From positions 248,001-312,000 of the forward strand of contig NZ_JACVPM010000001.1 in assembly GCF_018881905.1 (NCBI RefSeq): a stretch of DNA of 64,000 bases, given 5' to 3'. The DNA is from Polynucleobacter sp. MG-27-Goln-C1 (GTDB lineage: Bacteria; Pseudomonadota; Gammaproteobacteria; Burkholderiales; Burkholderiaceae). Every line of letters starts with the position of its first letter. The stretch's first letter is position 1. The notes below the pieces were generated by a model, which saw only the letters and a list, made by a program, of their open reading frames with translations, did not search any database and had not been told where the DNA came from. The position numbers were made by a program, and so were the translations under genes. Shown here in pieces: positions 45,090-53,295 of this stretch.

Positions 45090-45512
45090 TTAGATATATA
45101 GAATCATATCGCGATGTGCGATCCCGGCTTCATCGTAGATATCACCTTGTGCAGTAAACCCAAACTGCTCGTAAAACGGCATGGCAGATAGTTGGGCATG
45201 TAATTCCAGTTGGGTAATGCCCTGGGATTTGCTGAGCTCTAGCAAGGCACGAAGTAAATCACCTCCAATTCCCTGTCTTCGATGCATCGGCAATACCGCC
45301 ATGCGTCCAATTCTGCCAACGTTCCCAGGTAAGGTCACAAGGCGAGCCGTCCCAATGCATTCTGAGTCCAGATAGGCTAGAGCATGCTGTGCGAGTGGGT
45401 CGTACTCGTCGAGCTCCATCTCTGCTGGAACGCCTTGCTCTTCGATAAAGACGCGTTTTCGAACGGAGTAGGCCTCTTCCTTGCCATCTAGCCAGGATTT
45501 AATCAAGATCAC
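45090..45512 (-). CDS. GNAT family N-acetyltransferase
   Basis: A 140-residue acetyltransferase with the ElaA/YjcF-like start (YSVRKRVFIEEQGVPAEME) and the acetyl-CoA loop RRQGIGGDLLRALLEL near residue 78. The acceptor is not predictable. It is the first gene of a likely operon with the thioesterase and thiol dioxygenase. Confidence 0.88.
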   Translation of the reverse strand: MILIKSWLDGKEEAYSVRKRVFIEEQGVPAEMELDEYDPLAQHALAYLDSECIGTARLVTLPGNVGRIGRMAVLPMHRRQGIGGDLLRALLELSKSQGITQLELHAQLSAMPFYEQFGFTAQGDIYDEAGIAHRDMILYI

Positions 45513-45698
45513 GCGTTTATCTCTCAGCTATCTATATGTGGAGGCAAATTGGCTATTCAGCCTCAAATGTAGCAAATTGCAGCTTTTTTGGCTTCAAATA
45601 TTAGCTCTAAAGCTTATAAGTAAGCCACTTCATGGTTAAAATGAATTGGTGGTGCCAGAGGGTTGGCGCCCCTCACAAACCTTTATTTAGGAGTTATC

Positions 45699-46280
45699 TT
45701 GAAGAAATCTTTATTGGCTACATTAGTTGCCTCACTCGGTTTAGTTGTTGCAGGTTCAGTATTTGCTCAAGCACCAGCAAAAATGTTGCCTTTGGCGGCT
45801 GAAGCAATTGTATTGACTGCTACTGTTGATTCAGTGGACGTAAAGAATCGTATCGTTGTTCTTAAGGACGCTAACGGTAACTTGGCTCAAATGAATGTAT
45901 CCAAGCAAGTAAATGATTTGGATAAAGTGAAAAAAGGCGATGTGTTTGTTGTTGAGCATGCTCAAGCGATTGCAGTTGGTTTAGTTGCTGCTCCTAAGGG
46001 CGCAAAACCAGGTGTTTCAGGTGTTCGTTCAGTAGTGATCGCTGGCAAAGGTTCTGCTAAGCCATTTGAAGAGACTACTGATACTGTTTATGCAACAGTA
46101 AAGATCAGCACAATCGATGCAAAAACTCGTGTTGTGACATTTACATTACCATCAGGCGAGAAGCAAAAGGTTAAAGTAGACCAAAGCGTTTTAGGTCTTG
46201 AGAAATTCAAGGCTGGTGACGACGTAATGGTTGAGTTCGTTGACGACACAGCTATTGGTTTCACAACGCCAAAGAAATAA
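45699..46280 (+). CDS. Exported protein with duplicated beta-domain, TTG start
   Basis: A 193-residue protein with a signal peptide (LKKSLLATLVASLGLVVAG, cleavage near SVFAQA) and two similar domains. In domain one TATVDSVDVKNRIVVLKD is followed by LDKVKKGDVFVVE and IAVGL; in domain two YATVKISTIDAKTRVVTFT is followed by LEKFKAGDDVMVE and AIGF. The start is TTG at 45699, five bases after TAGGAG; no ATG fits. The protein is probably periplasmic. No family function known. Confidence 0.8.
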   Translation: MKKSLLATLVASLGLVVAGSVFAQAPAKMLPLAAEAIVLTATVDSVDVKNRIVVLKDANGNLAQMNVSKQVNDLDKVKKGDVFVVEHAQAIAVGLVAAPKGAKPGVSGVRSVVIAGKGSAKPFEETTDTVYATVKISTIDAKTRVVTFTLPSGEKQKVKVDQSVLGLEKFKAGDDVMVEFVDDTAIGFTTPKK

Positions 46281-46321
46281 GTAAAAACTAATTCAGCATT
46301 AATCATGCTGGAGCAGTAAAG

Positions 46322-46348
46322 AAAAAGGCCCGCATTGCGGGCCTTTTG
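46322..46348. terminator. Bidirectional terminator
   Basis: AAAAGGCCCGC and GCGGGCCTTTT form an 11-bp stem with an ATT loop, flanked by T or A runs on both strands. It ends the convergent duplicated-domain gene and the Mop/tup operon. Confidence 0.92.
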
Positions 46349-46363
46349 CATATCAGCTAAAGA

Positions 46364-46588
46364 TTAAGCGTCTTTGGCAATCATCACATCAGAAGCTTTG
46401 ATTACCGCCCAAGCCTGATCACCAACTTTGAGCTTGAGTTCATCAACGGCCTCATTAGTAATGGAGGCAGTAACAATGTGGCCAGCACCAATATCTAACT
46501 TCACGTGAGAAGTGGTTTGACCCATTTTGAGTTCAACAACTTTACCGCTGAGAGTATTGCGTGCGCTGAGTTTGACTTTAAGTTCCAT
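46364..46588 (-). CDS. Mop/TOBE-domain molybdate/tungstate-binding protein
   Basis: A 74-residue single TOBE (Mop) domain protein, starting MELKVKLSARNTLSGKVVEL and containing TTSHVKLDIGAGHIVTASIT. Molbindins assemble as hexamers that bind molybdate or tungstate in the cytoplasm. It is the last gene of a probable operon with two TupA-like binding proteins, eight bases downstream of the second. Confidence 0.92.
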   Translation of the reverse strand: MELKVKLSARNTLSGKVVELKMGQTTSHVKLDIGAGHIVTASITNEAVDELKLKVGDQAWAVIKASDVMIAKDA

Positions 46589-46596
46589 GATTTCTC

Positions 46597-47472
46597 CTAG
46601 TGAAGGTATTGTTTGGCGTAGACAGCATCATTGTAAAGAGCTTCTTTGTACTGCGCCTTGCCGTAGTTGCGAATAATGGCCTGGCCTTCATCAGAGGCTA
46701 CAAATTGAATGAACTTAGCGGCAATATCGCGGTTCTCAGTGGCGCCGACAGGGGCTACTAAAGCATCATAGGTATTTACTAGGTAGGGATCGCCGCGATA
46801 GAGAATCTGTAGATCAGGGGCAACATTTTTCTCCGCCACCCAAGTGCTGCTATCTGTCATGAAATACGCTTTGTCAGTATTTGCCCGTTTAAGCGAGGCT
46901 GTCATGAAGTCATTGGTCACGATGTACCAATTACCTTCAGGTGTAATCCCGGCCTTCTTCCAGATATCCATTTCTTTCTGGTGGGTGCCTGATTTATCGC
47001 CGCGAGAGATGAAATTAGACTGTGCCTTGGCGATCTTTGCATAAGCATCAGCGCCACTGCTAGCGGATTTGATTCTGGCGCTATCCGCTTTAGGCCCAAC
47101 GATATAAAACTCATTGGAACCAATCAGCGTCCTACCAGTTGCCCATCCTTCAGCAATTGCTTTATTAACACCCTCTGGTGCGTGAACCATGATCATGTCT
47201 ACCTGCTGTGTTTTCAGCAGATTAAGGGAGGCACCACTTCCGGCTTTAATCCAGACCAAGCGTGCGCCTTCCTTTTTGTCGAACGCCTCACCCAGTTGTT
47301 GCAGAAGGCCTAACTCTCCAGGGCTGCCGGTTGCCAATTTAAAGCTCTTGGCACCTTGACCATAGGTAGCTTCCACTTTGGGAGGGTTGGATTGCGCTAA
47401 TGATGTTTGCATTCCAAGCCCTATTAATAAACTGGATAGAAGTGCACTAAATAACTGTTGTGGATATCTCAT
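46597..47472 (-). CDS. TupA-like periplasmic substrate-binding protein, second copy
   Basis: A 291-residue secreted binding protein (signal peptide to about residue 27) related to the tungstate-binding TupA. It conserves the ISRGDKSGTHQKE segment, but the TTTSTxxSG oxyanion motif is replaced by LATGSPGELG near residue 46. The ligand may therefore differ from tungstate. It lies five bases downstream of the first tupA copy. Confidence 0.85.
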   Translation of the reverse strand: MRYPQQLFSALLSSLLIGLGMQTSLAQSNPPKVEATYGQGAKSFKLATGSPGELGLLQQLGEAFDKKEGARLVWIKAGSGASLNLLKTQQVDMIMVHAPEGVNKAIAEGWATGRTLIGSNEFYIVGPKADSARIKSASSGADAYAKIAKAQSNFISRGDKSGTHQKEMDIWKKAGITPEGNWYIVTNDFMTASLKRANTDKAYFMTDSSTWVAEKNVAPDLQILYRGDPYLVNTYDALVAPVGATENRDIAAKFIQFVASDEGQAIIRNYGKAQYKEALYNDAVYAKQYLH

Positions 47473-47477
47473 GCTAA

Positions 47478-48299
47478 TTATTTACTAGCGTTAGGGAAGA
47501 AGAGTTGCTCGCCACCAATTTTGTAGCTTGCAATAACATCTTGACCATTTTTAGAAATCAGCCAATCAATAAACTCCTGTCCTTCAGCTTTTTTCACATG
47601 CGGGAATTTCGCTGGGTTTACTAACATGACGCCATACTGATTAAATAGCTTTGGATCGCCTTGAACCAAGATGACCAAATCGCCGCGGTTCTTAAAGGAA
47701 AGCCAAGTAGCGCGATCAGCCAAGATATAGCCATTCATTGCGGATGCGGTATTGAGGGCAGGGCCCATGCCAGATCCAGTTTCTTTGTACCAGGCGCTAG
47801 GTGCCACTGTAATGGCTGCATCTTTCCAGTAACGTAATTCGGCAGCATGCGTACCACTCTTATCACCACGAGATACGAATGGTGCTTGCGCTGCTGAAAT
47901 TTTCTGAAACGCTACTTTGATATCTTTGCCGCCACCAATTTTCGCCGGATCGGATTTAGGTCCAATCAATACGAAGTCGTTGTACATCACTTCGTAGCGT
48001 TTTGTGGAGAAGCCCTCAGCTACAAACTTTTCTTCAGCAGGTTTGTCATGAACAAACACCACATCAGCGTCGCCACGACGACCAATATCCAAAGCTTGGC
48101 CAGTTCCAACGGCAACTACTTTGACATCGATACCGGTTTTCATTTTGAAGATTGGCAAGATAAATCCAAAGAGACCAGATTGCTCAGTAGAAGTTGTGGA
48201 TGACACAACAATGCTTTTCTCTTGCGCATAAGCAGTGTTGCTTAAAAGTGCTAGGGCAGTAATGGCAGATGCCAGTATTCGGGTAAATGAGAATTTCAT
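47478..48299 (-). CDS. tupA: Tungstate-binding protein TupA
   Basis: A 273-residue periplasmic binding protein with signal peptide (MKFSFTRILASAITALALLS) and the tungstate-type motif SSTTSTEQSG near residues 33-42, plus VSRGDKSGTH and the aspartate-rich TDRATWLSFKNRGD-like segment. It would feed the TupB/TupC transporter encoded at 9225-10623. I start at ATG 48299, since in-frame ATG 48356 would add a non-hydrophobic leader. It is divergent from the ModE-like regulator. Confidence 0.9.
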   Translation of the reverse strand: MKFSFTRILASAITALALLSNTAYAQEKSIVVSSTTSTEQSGLFGFILPIFKMKTGIDVKVVAVGTGQALDIGRRGDADVVFVHDKPAEEKFVAEGFSTKRYEVMYNDFVLIGPKSDPAKIGGGKDIKVAFQKISAAQAPFVSRGDKSGTHAAELRYWKDAAITVAPSAWYKETGSGMGPALNTASAMNGYILADRATWLSFKNRGDLVILVQGDPKLFNQYGVMLVNPAKFPHVKKAEGQEFIDWLISKNGQDVIASYKIGGEQLFFPNASK

Positions 48300-48338
48300 C
48301 TGAGTTCGCTTCCTTAAGGGTGTTCGGTTAAGATCTGT

Positions 48339-48360
48339 CATATTACAAAACATCAATATG
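48339..48360. promoter_or_regulatory. Inverted repeat in tupA/ModE-like divergent region
   Basis: CATATT at 48339-48344 and AATATG at 48355-48360 form an exact 6-bp inverted repeat around ten bases. It lies 40 bases before tupA and 13 bases before the ModE-like regulator gene, a good position for Mo/W-dependent repression, but no binding data exist. Confidence 0.35.
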
Positions 48361-48373
48361 CAAAAAATTACAT

Positions 48374-49399
48374 ATGAGAATTCAGATCCGACCCACCCTT
48401 ATTTTTGGTAATAAGAACGCCAAAGATCCGGCCGTTGTGGACTTGGTCTGGCTAACTAGCCTCTTAAAAGACATCGAGCACGGCAAAACCTTGATGTCCG
48501 CTTGTAAGAAGATGGGCCTCTCCTATAGAAACGTGTGGCAAAAGCTTAACGATGTTGAGGAGGCCTTAGGCTTTAAATTGATGGATCGGGTTAGAGGGCA
48601 TGGATCCCAGCTCTCTGAATATGCCAGGTACCTGATTCAATTTACCGATGATTTTGACCAAAAAACAGTGCGCTTGGGTCAAACCAGCCTTTCTCATCTA
48701 GAAGAGGGCTTTGCTCAATTTAGAGTGAAGGCAAAAAAACAGTGGCGGCTTGCCAGCAGTAGCGACCCCATTATTCAAAAATCCGTGTTGGATATCGGTG
48801 GTTTTGAATTAATTACAGCGGGATCGGGCGAGGCGCTTGAGCGCCTATTCAATTACGAAGTGGATATTGCGGGCTTCCATGTATCAGACCAGCAAAGCTC
48901 ACAAATTATTGCAAAGCGCCTAAAAAAAGAGGGGATGCAAATCTTTCCGGTGATGAAGCGCGTTCAAGGCTTGATGGTCGCTAAAGGTAACCCCCAAAAT
49001 ATTAATAGCCCTAAGGACCTGTTGCGTCCCAAGATTCGCTTTATTAATCGTCAAAAAGGTTCCGGTACGCGCCTCCTGCTCGATACCATCCTAACTAAAG
49101 AAGGTATTGATTCTCATCGTATTAAGGGCTATGAGAATGAGGAGTTCACGCACTCTGCAATTGCGATGGCAATCTTGGCTAAGAAAGTAGATGCGGGCAT
49201 GGGCGTCAAGAGTGTAGCGATTGAGAACGGTCTCGACTTTATTCAACTGAAAGACGAAATCTTTTTCCTGGCTATGGGCGAGGAGTTGAGCGCCAATAGA
49301 GAGCTTGCCAAGCTCATTCGGAAGATTCGTACGCTCTCAGGGGAAACACCTGGTTATAAATCGATTGGACTTAATAAGCAGATTGCCGGTTGGTTATAA
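48374..49399 (+). CDS. ModE-like regulator with periplasmic-binding-protein domain
   Basis: A 341-residue transcription factor. Residues 1-110 form a ModE-type winged helix (LMSACKKMGLSYRNVWQKLNDVE), and the remainder is a substrate-binding-protein-like domain (LLRPKIRFINRQKGSGTRLL) in place of the TOBE Mo-binding domains of E. coli ModE. This architecture occurs in proteobacteria and is thought to sense molybdate or a molybdenum-related ligand. It is divergent from tupA and ten bases before modA, so it likely controls both. Confidence 0.88.
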   Translation: MRIQIRPTLIFGNKNAKDPAVVDLVWLTSLLKDIEHGKTLMSACKKMGLSYRNVWQKLNDVEEALGFKLMDRVRGHGSQLSEYARYLIQFTDDFDQKTVRLGQTSLSHLEEGFAQFRVKAKKQWRLASSSDPIIQKSVLDIGGFELITAGSGEALERLFNYEVDIAGFHVSDQQSSQIIAKRLKKEGMQIFPVMKRVQGLMVAKGNPQNINSPKDLLRPKIRFINRQKGSGTRLLLDTILTKEGIDSHRIKGYENEEFTHSAIAMAILAKKVDAGMGVKSVAIENGLDFIQLKDEIFFLAMGEELSANRELAKLIRKIRTLSGETPGYKSIGLNKQIAGWL

Positions 49400-49408
49400 A
49401 CTAGCCCC

Positions 49409-50173
49409 ATGATCAAAAGCATTTGCGTATTGGGTTTCTTGGCTTGGAGTTTTCTAAGCTCTATCGCCTATGCGCAATCAGTCACGGTCGCCGTGGCGAG
49501 CAATCTGAAGCCTGCATTCGAGGAGATTTTTAAGGGCTTTAGTCAGAGCAATCCCCAAAGTAAAAATATTCGCGTTGTTTATGGATCATCGGGCAATCTA
49601 TCAAGTCAGATGAGACATGGTGCCCCATATGAGTTATTCATTTCCGCAGACGAGGCCTATCCACTAAAATTGGTTGAAGCGGGCTTAACTCGAGATCGTG
49701 GAGTAGTTTATGCATCCGGGCACTTGGCCTTGATAACCAATGCAGCGGCTGGTCTTCGCTTAAGTTCAGATCCGGATAGCATTCAATCTTTGCTGAGAAG
49801 CGCTAAGAAGATTGCGATCGCCAATCCAGATTTGGCTCCCTATGGCAGAGCCTCTGTTCAATATCTTCAGGCAATCGGCTTATGGGATGAGCTGCAGAGT
49901 AGGGTGATATTTGCAGAAAACATTTCCATTGCCGCTGTCTACGTGAGTACTGGAGCTGCCAAGGTTGGTATTACCGCTTTATCTCTAGCAAAGTCTTCGG
50001 AGCTGTCTCAACAAATTCAATATATTGCCTTGCCTGATAATTTGTATGCTCCGATTAAACAGCGCATGGTTTTAAAGCGAGATCCAGCGCCGATTGCCAT
50101 CGCACTGTATGACTATTTTCAGAGCTCTGTTTCTAAGCAGATTCTGCGCAATCACGGATATTCCGTTCCCTGA
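49409..50173 (+). CDS. modA: Molybdate ABC transporter binding protein ModA
   Basis: A 254-residue periplasmic protein with signal peptide to about residue 22 (AYAQS). Family segments are TVAVASNLKPAFEEI, YGSSGNLSSQMRHGAPYELF and the C-terminal YVSTGAAKVGITALSLA. It binds molybdate or tungstate. No modB or modC follows; feoA is next. It may use the TupB/TupC permease or a transporter elsewhere. It begins ten bases after the regulator gene. Confidence 0.92.
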   Translation: MIKSICVLGFLAWSFLSSIAYAQSVTVAVASNLKPAFEEIFKGFSQSNPQSKNIRVVYGSSGNLSSQMRHGAPYELFISADEAYPLKLVEAGLTRDRGVVYASGHLALITNAAAGLRLSSDPDSIQSLLRSAKKIAIANPDLAPYGRASVQYLQAIGLWDELQSRVIFAENISIAAVYVSTGAAKVGITALSLAKSSELSQQIQYIALPDNLYAPIKQRMVLKRDPAPIAIALYDYFQSSVSKQILRNHGYSVP

Positions 50174-50255
50174 TTAGACTAAGTCGACTTTTTTGTTTTA
50201 AATCAAGATGGCGGCCTAGTAATTAGGCGATGATTAAGCCCATGAACCACTCCGA

Positions 50256-50274
50256 GAGAATGATATTCATTCTC
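50256..50274. promoter_or_regulatory. Fur box upstream of feoA
   Basis: A 19-bp palindrome, GAGAATGATATTCATTCTC, with exact 8-bp arms and a three-base centre. It agrees with the E. coli Fur consensus at 16 of 19 positions. It lies 43 bases upstream of the feoA start, in the expected promoter position, so iron repression of feoAB is very likely. Confidence 0.9.
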
Positions 50275-50316
50275 ATGTGGGCATATAATTGGTCTATCAA
50301 TCCCATCAATCCAGAC

Positions 50317-50556
50317 ATGAATCTTGAAGAAATCCTCCCGGGCGTCAGAGCCCGCGTTAGCAAGATTGCCACCACAGGCGATCAACGTGAAGATATTCGC
50401 GGTCAATTAGAGGATATTGGCTTTCTTCCTGGTGAGCAGGTGGAAGTCTTGCGCAAGGGATTGTTGGGTCAGGGCCCTATATTGATTCGAGTTGGATCAT
50501 CGACATTTGCCTTGCGAGAATCTGAAGCACGATTAGTTGAGGTAGAGATTCTTTAA
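50317..50556 (+). CDS. feoA: Ferrous iron transport protein A
   Basis: A 79-residue SH3-like protein with the FeoA core QLEDIGFLPGEQVEVLRKG near residue 30 and VRVGSSTFALRESEA-like end segment (here VGSSTFALRESEARLV). It aids FeoB-driven Fe(II) uptake. The start is ATG 50317 because the Fur box at 50256-50274 must lie upstream; an in-frame ATG at 50230 would place it inside the gene. It ends two bases before feoB. Confidence 0.92.
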   Translation: MNLEEILPGVRARVSKIATTGDQREDIRGQLEDIGFLPGEQVEVLRKGLLGQGPILIRVGSSTFALRESEARLVEVEIL

Positions 50557-50558
50557 GC

Positions 50559-52472
50559 ATGTCCGAAGCGCAGATCCATTTCTATCCAAGTGAACCTCTA
50601 GTCGCATTGCTGGGTAATCCCAATTGCGGAAAAACAGCACTCTTTAATTTGCTGACGGGTAGTCGTCAAAAGGTCGCCAATTATTCTGGTGTGACTGTTG
50701 AGAGAAAAGAAGGGCGCTTAACCCTCGCATCTGAAAAAGTCATTCGCATTCTTGATCTTCCAGGTGCTTACAGTTTGTATCCGCGCTCTTTAGATGAGCG
50801 AGTCACTTGTAACGTGCTTCATGGCAAGGCCCAAGGCGAAAAGCGTCCAGACCTCGTGCTCTGTGTTCTCAATGCCATGAACCTCAGACGCAATTTACGC
50901 TTGGTCTTATCTGCAAAGCGCTTAGGTTTACCCTGTGTTGTCGTACTCAACATGGTGGATGTTGCTCAGCGCCAAGGTTTAAATGTTGATGCAGAAGGCT
51001 TGTCTCGAGAGTTGGGTCTCCCTGTTATTGCAACAGTGGGTATTCATGCCAATGGTGCTGATGAACTCAAACACTTTTTGAGTGTGCTGGATTGGAAAAA
51101 CTTATCCGCATTAAGTGCGAGCAATATAGATGAAGGTATTGAAACTTCTGTCGATCACTCAGCCCATACCGAGTCTGACAACATTCAGGTTCAGCGTGTA
51201 TTGCAAAATCTAGGTCTTGATCAAATCATTCCTGATCGTTTGAGTGATCGTCTGGATTCTGTACTGCTGCATCCTGTTTTTGGCCCACTCATCCTCGCTA
51301 CAGTGCTCTTCTTCATTTTCCAGGCGGTATTTAGTTGGGCCACCTTGCCAATGGAGTTGATTAAAGCTGGAGTGGATTGGTTAGGCGCTCTATGCACTCA
51401 GGTACTGCCAAATAATTGGCTACGCAGTTTATTGGTGGACGGTATTTTGGCCGGCGCTGGCGGAGTATTGATTTTCTTGCCGCAGATTTTGATTCTGTAT
51501 TTCTTTATTCTCATTTTGGAAGAGTCTGGTTATCTTCCACGAGCCGCTTATTTGCTGGATCGATTGATGGGGCGGGTGGGTCTATCAGGTAGATCCTTTA
51601 TCCCACTGTTATCTAGCTTTGCCTGTGCCATCCCTGGAATTATGGCAACGCGCAGTATCTCCAATGCACGCGATCGTTTGGTAACGATCTTGATTGCACC
51701 CATGATGACTTGTTCAGCACGTCTACCTGTATATGCCTTATTGATTTCCGCCTTTATTCCCGAGCGTAAATTGTGGGCCGGATTAGATTTGCAAGGCCTA
51801 GTTTTGTTCTTACTCTATGTTGCAGGCATTGCTGGAGCAATGGCCGTAGCTTGGATACTCAAACGCTTTACTAGCGAAAAGTTTCAACTCAATGCCTTGA
51901 TGATGGAGCTGCCGAGTTATCACTTGCCACGCTTAGGTAATTTAGCGATTGGTCTTTGGCAGCGTGCTGAAATTTTCTTGCGCCGCGTTGGTGGAATTAT
52001 TCTGATCATGACAGTCTGTCTATGGGCGCTCTCGAGTTTTCCGCTTCCTCCAGAAAATGCGACTGGCTCACCCATTCAATACAGTATTGCTGGAATAATG
52101 GGTCAGGCTTTGGCGGTAGTCTTCGCTCCGATTGGTTTTAACTGGCAAATCAGCATTGCTTTAGTTCCTGGTATGGCAGCTCGAGAAGTGGTGGTGAGCT
52201 CTTTGGCAACCGTATATGCATTATCCAGCTCTGGTGTTGATGCAGCAGATGCTTTGGTGCCGCTGATCTCTACAGGCTGGAGTTTAGCCACGGCCTTATC
52301 GCTTTTGGCCTGGTTTGTCTTTGCCCCCCAATGCCTCTCGACAATTGCTGCCGTCAAAAGAGAAACGGGTGGATGGAAGATCCCAATCATCATGCTGAGC
52401 TATCTTTTTGGCTTAGCCTATCTGGCAGCCTTTATTACCTATCGGGTTGCGAGCTACTTTGGCTTAGCCTAG
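50559..52472 (+). CDS. feoB: Ferrous iron transporter B
   Basis: A 637-residue inner-membrane Fe(II) transporter. The N-terminal GTPase has GNPNCGKT at residues 19-26, DLPGAYSLYP and NMVD, and the membrane part carries the two Gate motifs with LPRAAYLLDRLMGRVGLSGR near residue 330. The length is shorter than E. coli FeoB. It follows feoA under the same Fur-controlled promoter. Confidence 0.95.
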   Translation: MSEAQIHFYPSEPLVALLGNPNCGKTALFNLLTGSRQKVANYSGVTVERKEGRLTLASEKVIRILDLPGAYSLYPRSLDERVTCNVLHGKAQGEKRPDLVLCVLNAMNLRRNLRLVLSAKRLGLPCVVVLNMVDVAQRQGLNVDAEGLSRELGLPVIATVGIHANGADELKHFLSVLDWKNLSALSASNIDEGIETSVDHSAHTESDNIQVQRVLQNLGLDQIIPDRLSDRLDSVLLHPVFGPLILATVLFFIFQAVFSWATLPMELIKAGVDWLGALCTQVLPNNWLRSLLVDGILAGAGGVLIFLPQILILYFFILILEESGYLPRAAYLLDRLMGRVGLSGRSFIPLLSSFACAIPGIMATRSISNARDRLVTILIAPMMTCSARLPVYALLISAFIPERKLWAGLDLQGLVLFLLYVAGIAGAMAVAWILKRFTSEKFQLNALMMELPSYHLPRLGNLAIGLWQRAEIFLRRVGGIILIMTVCLWALSSFPLPPENATGSPIQYSIAGIMGQALAVVFAPIGFNWQISIALVPGMAAREVVVSSLATVYALSSSGVDAADALVPLISTGWSLATALSLLAWFVFAPQCLSTIAAVKRETGGWKIPIIMLSYLFGLAYLAAFITYRVASYFGLA

Positions 52473-52546
52473 TACTTAATTAGGCATTCAATGCAAAATT
52501 GAGATAAATTGTCATAAATAACAATTAACTCCTCATTGGTGCCCTT

Positions 52547-52939
52547 ATGAATTTATCTCTTCGCCACATATTATTTACTGCTGCTTGTACTCTTAGCTTG
52601 AATGCGTTCGCTGAGCCAGGTGAAAATACTTATAAACAGGTTTGCGCTGCCTGCCATGCTTCTGGCGTTTTAAATGCCCCCAAGTTTGGTGACAAAACCA
52701 AGTGGGCCCCTTTGATTGCTGAGGGTCAAGTGACTCTGACAGCGCATGCCTATGTTGGTGTAAGGCAGATGCCTGCTAAAGGGGGCGTTCCTAATATGAC
52801 CATTGAAACGTTTTCTGATGCCGTAGCCTATATGGCTAATAAGGCAGGCGGTAATTGGAAGACGCCTGATGCAAAAACTCTGGTATCAATCAATAAAGAA
52901 ATCGAATCCCGTAAGGCCGGCTTAAATCAAAAGCAGTAA
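52547..52939 (+). CDS. Cytochrome c5-like periplasmic protein
   Basis: A 130-residue class I cytochrome c with signal peptide to about residue 22 and haem site CAACH (Cys33, Cys36, His37). The distal methionine is in VRQMPAKGG (Met75). The layout fits the c5 group that carries electrons to terminal oxidases. It lies next to the SemiSWEET gene, four bases apart. Confidence 0.92.
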   Translation: MNLSLRHILFTAACTLSLNAFAEPGENTYKQVCAACHASGVLNAPKFGDKTKWAPLIAEGQVTLTAHAYVGVRQMPAKGGVPNMTIETFSDAVAYMANKAGGNWKTPDAKTLVSINKEIESRKAGLNQKQ

Positions 52940-52943
52940 TTGC

Positions 52944-53219
52944 ATGAATTTACAGCCACATCAGATTGAGATCATTGGCTACTGCGCTGCATTTTTGACA
53001 ACGATTGCTTTTCTGCCTCAGGCCATTCAATCCTGGCGCACCCGAGACCTCTCTGGAATCTCGCTCGGTATGTATAGCTTGTTTACTGTAGGCGTTGGCT
53101 TATGGCTTATCTACGGCATCATTATTGAAAAGTGGCCCTTGATCTTGGCCAATGCCTTGACCTTTGCTTTGGCCCTCAGCATTTTGCTGCTCAAACTCCG
53201 AAGTAGTGGTCATAAATGA
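52944..53219 (+). CDS. SemiSWEET sugar transporter
   Basis: A 91-residue three-helix PQ-loop protein, with the motif FLPQAIQSWRTRDLSGISLG near residue 23. SemiSWEETs dimerise to move small sugars or related molecules. The size is that of a single bacterial unit. It begins four bases after the cytochrome c gene, but a functional link is not evident. Confidence 0.93.
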   Translation: MNLQPHQIEIIGYCAAFLTTIAFLPQAIQSWRTRDLSGISLGMYSLFTVGVGLWLIYGIIIEKWPLILANALTFALALSILLLKLRSSGHK

Positions 53220-53295
53220 CATTGACTCAAGTAATGTCATAATTAATTCACACAATAATTATTAAAAAACTAGACATTCATTAGAAAGGCTATTT

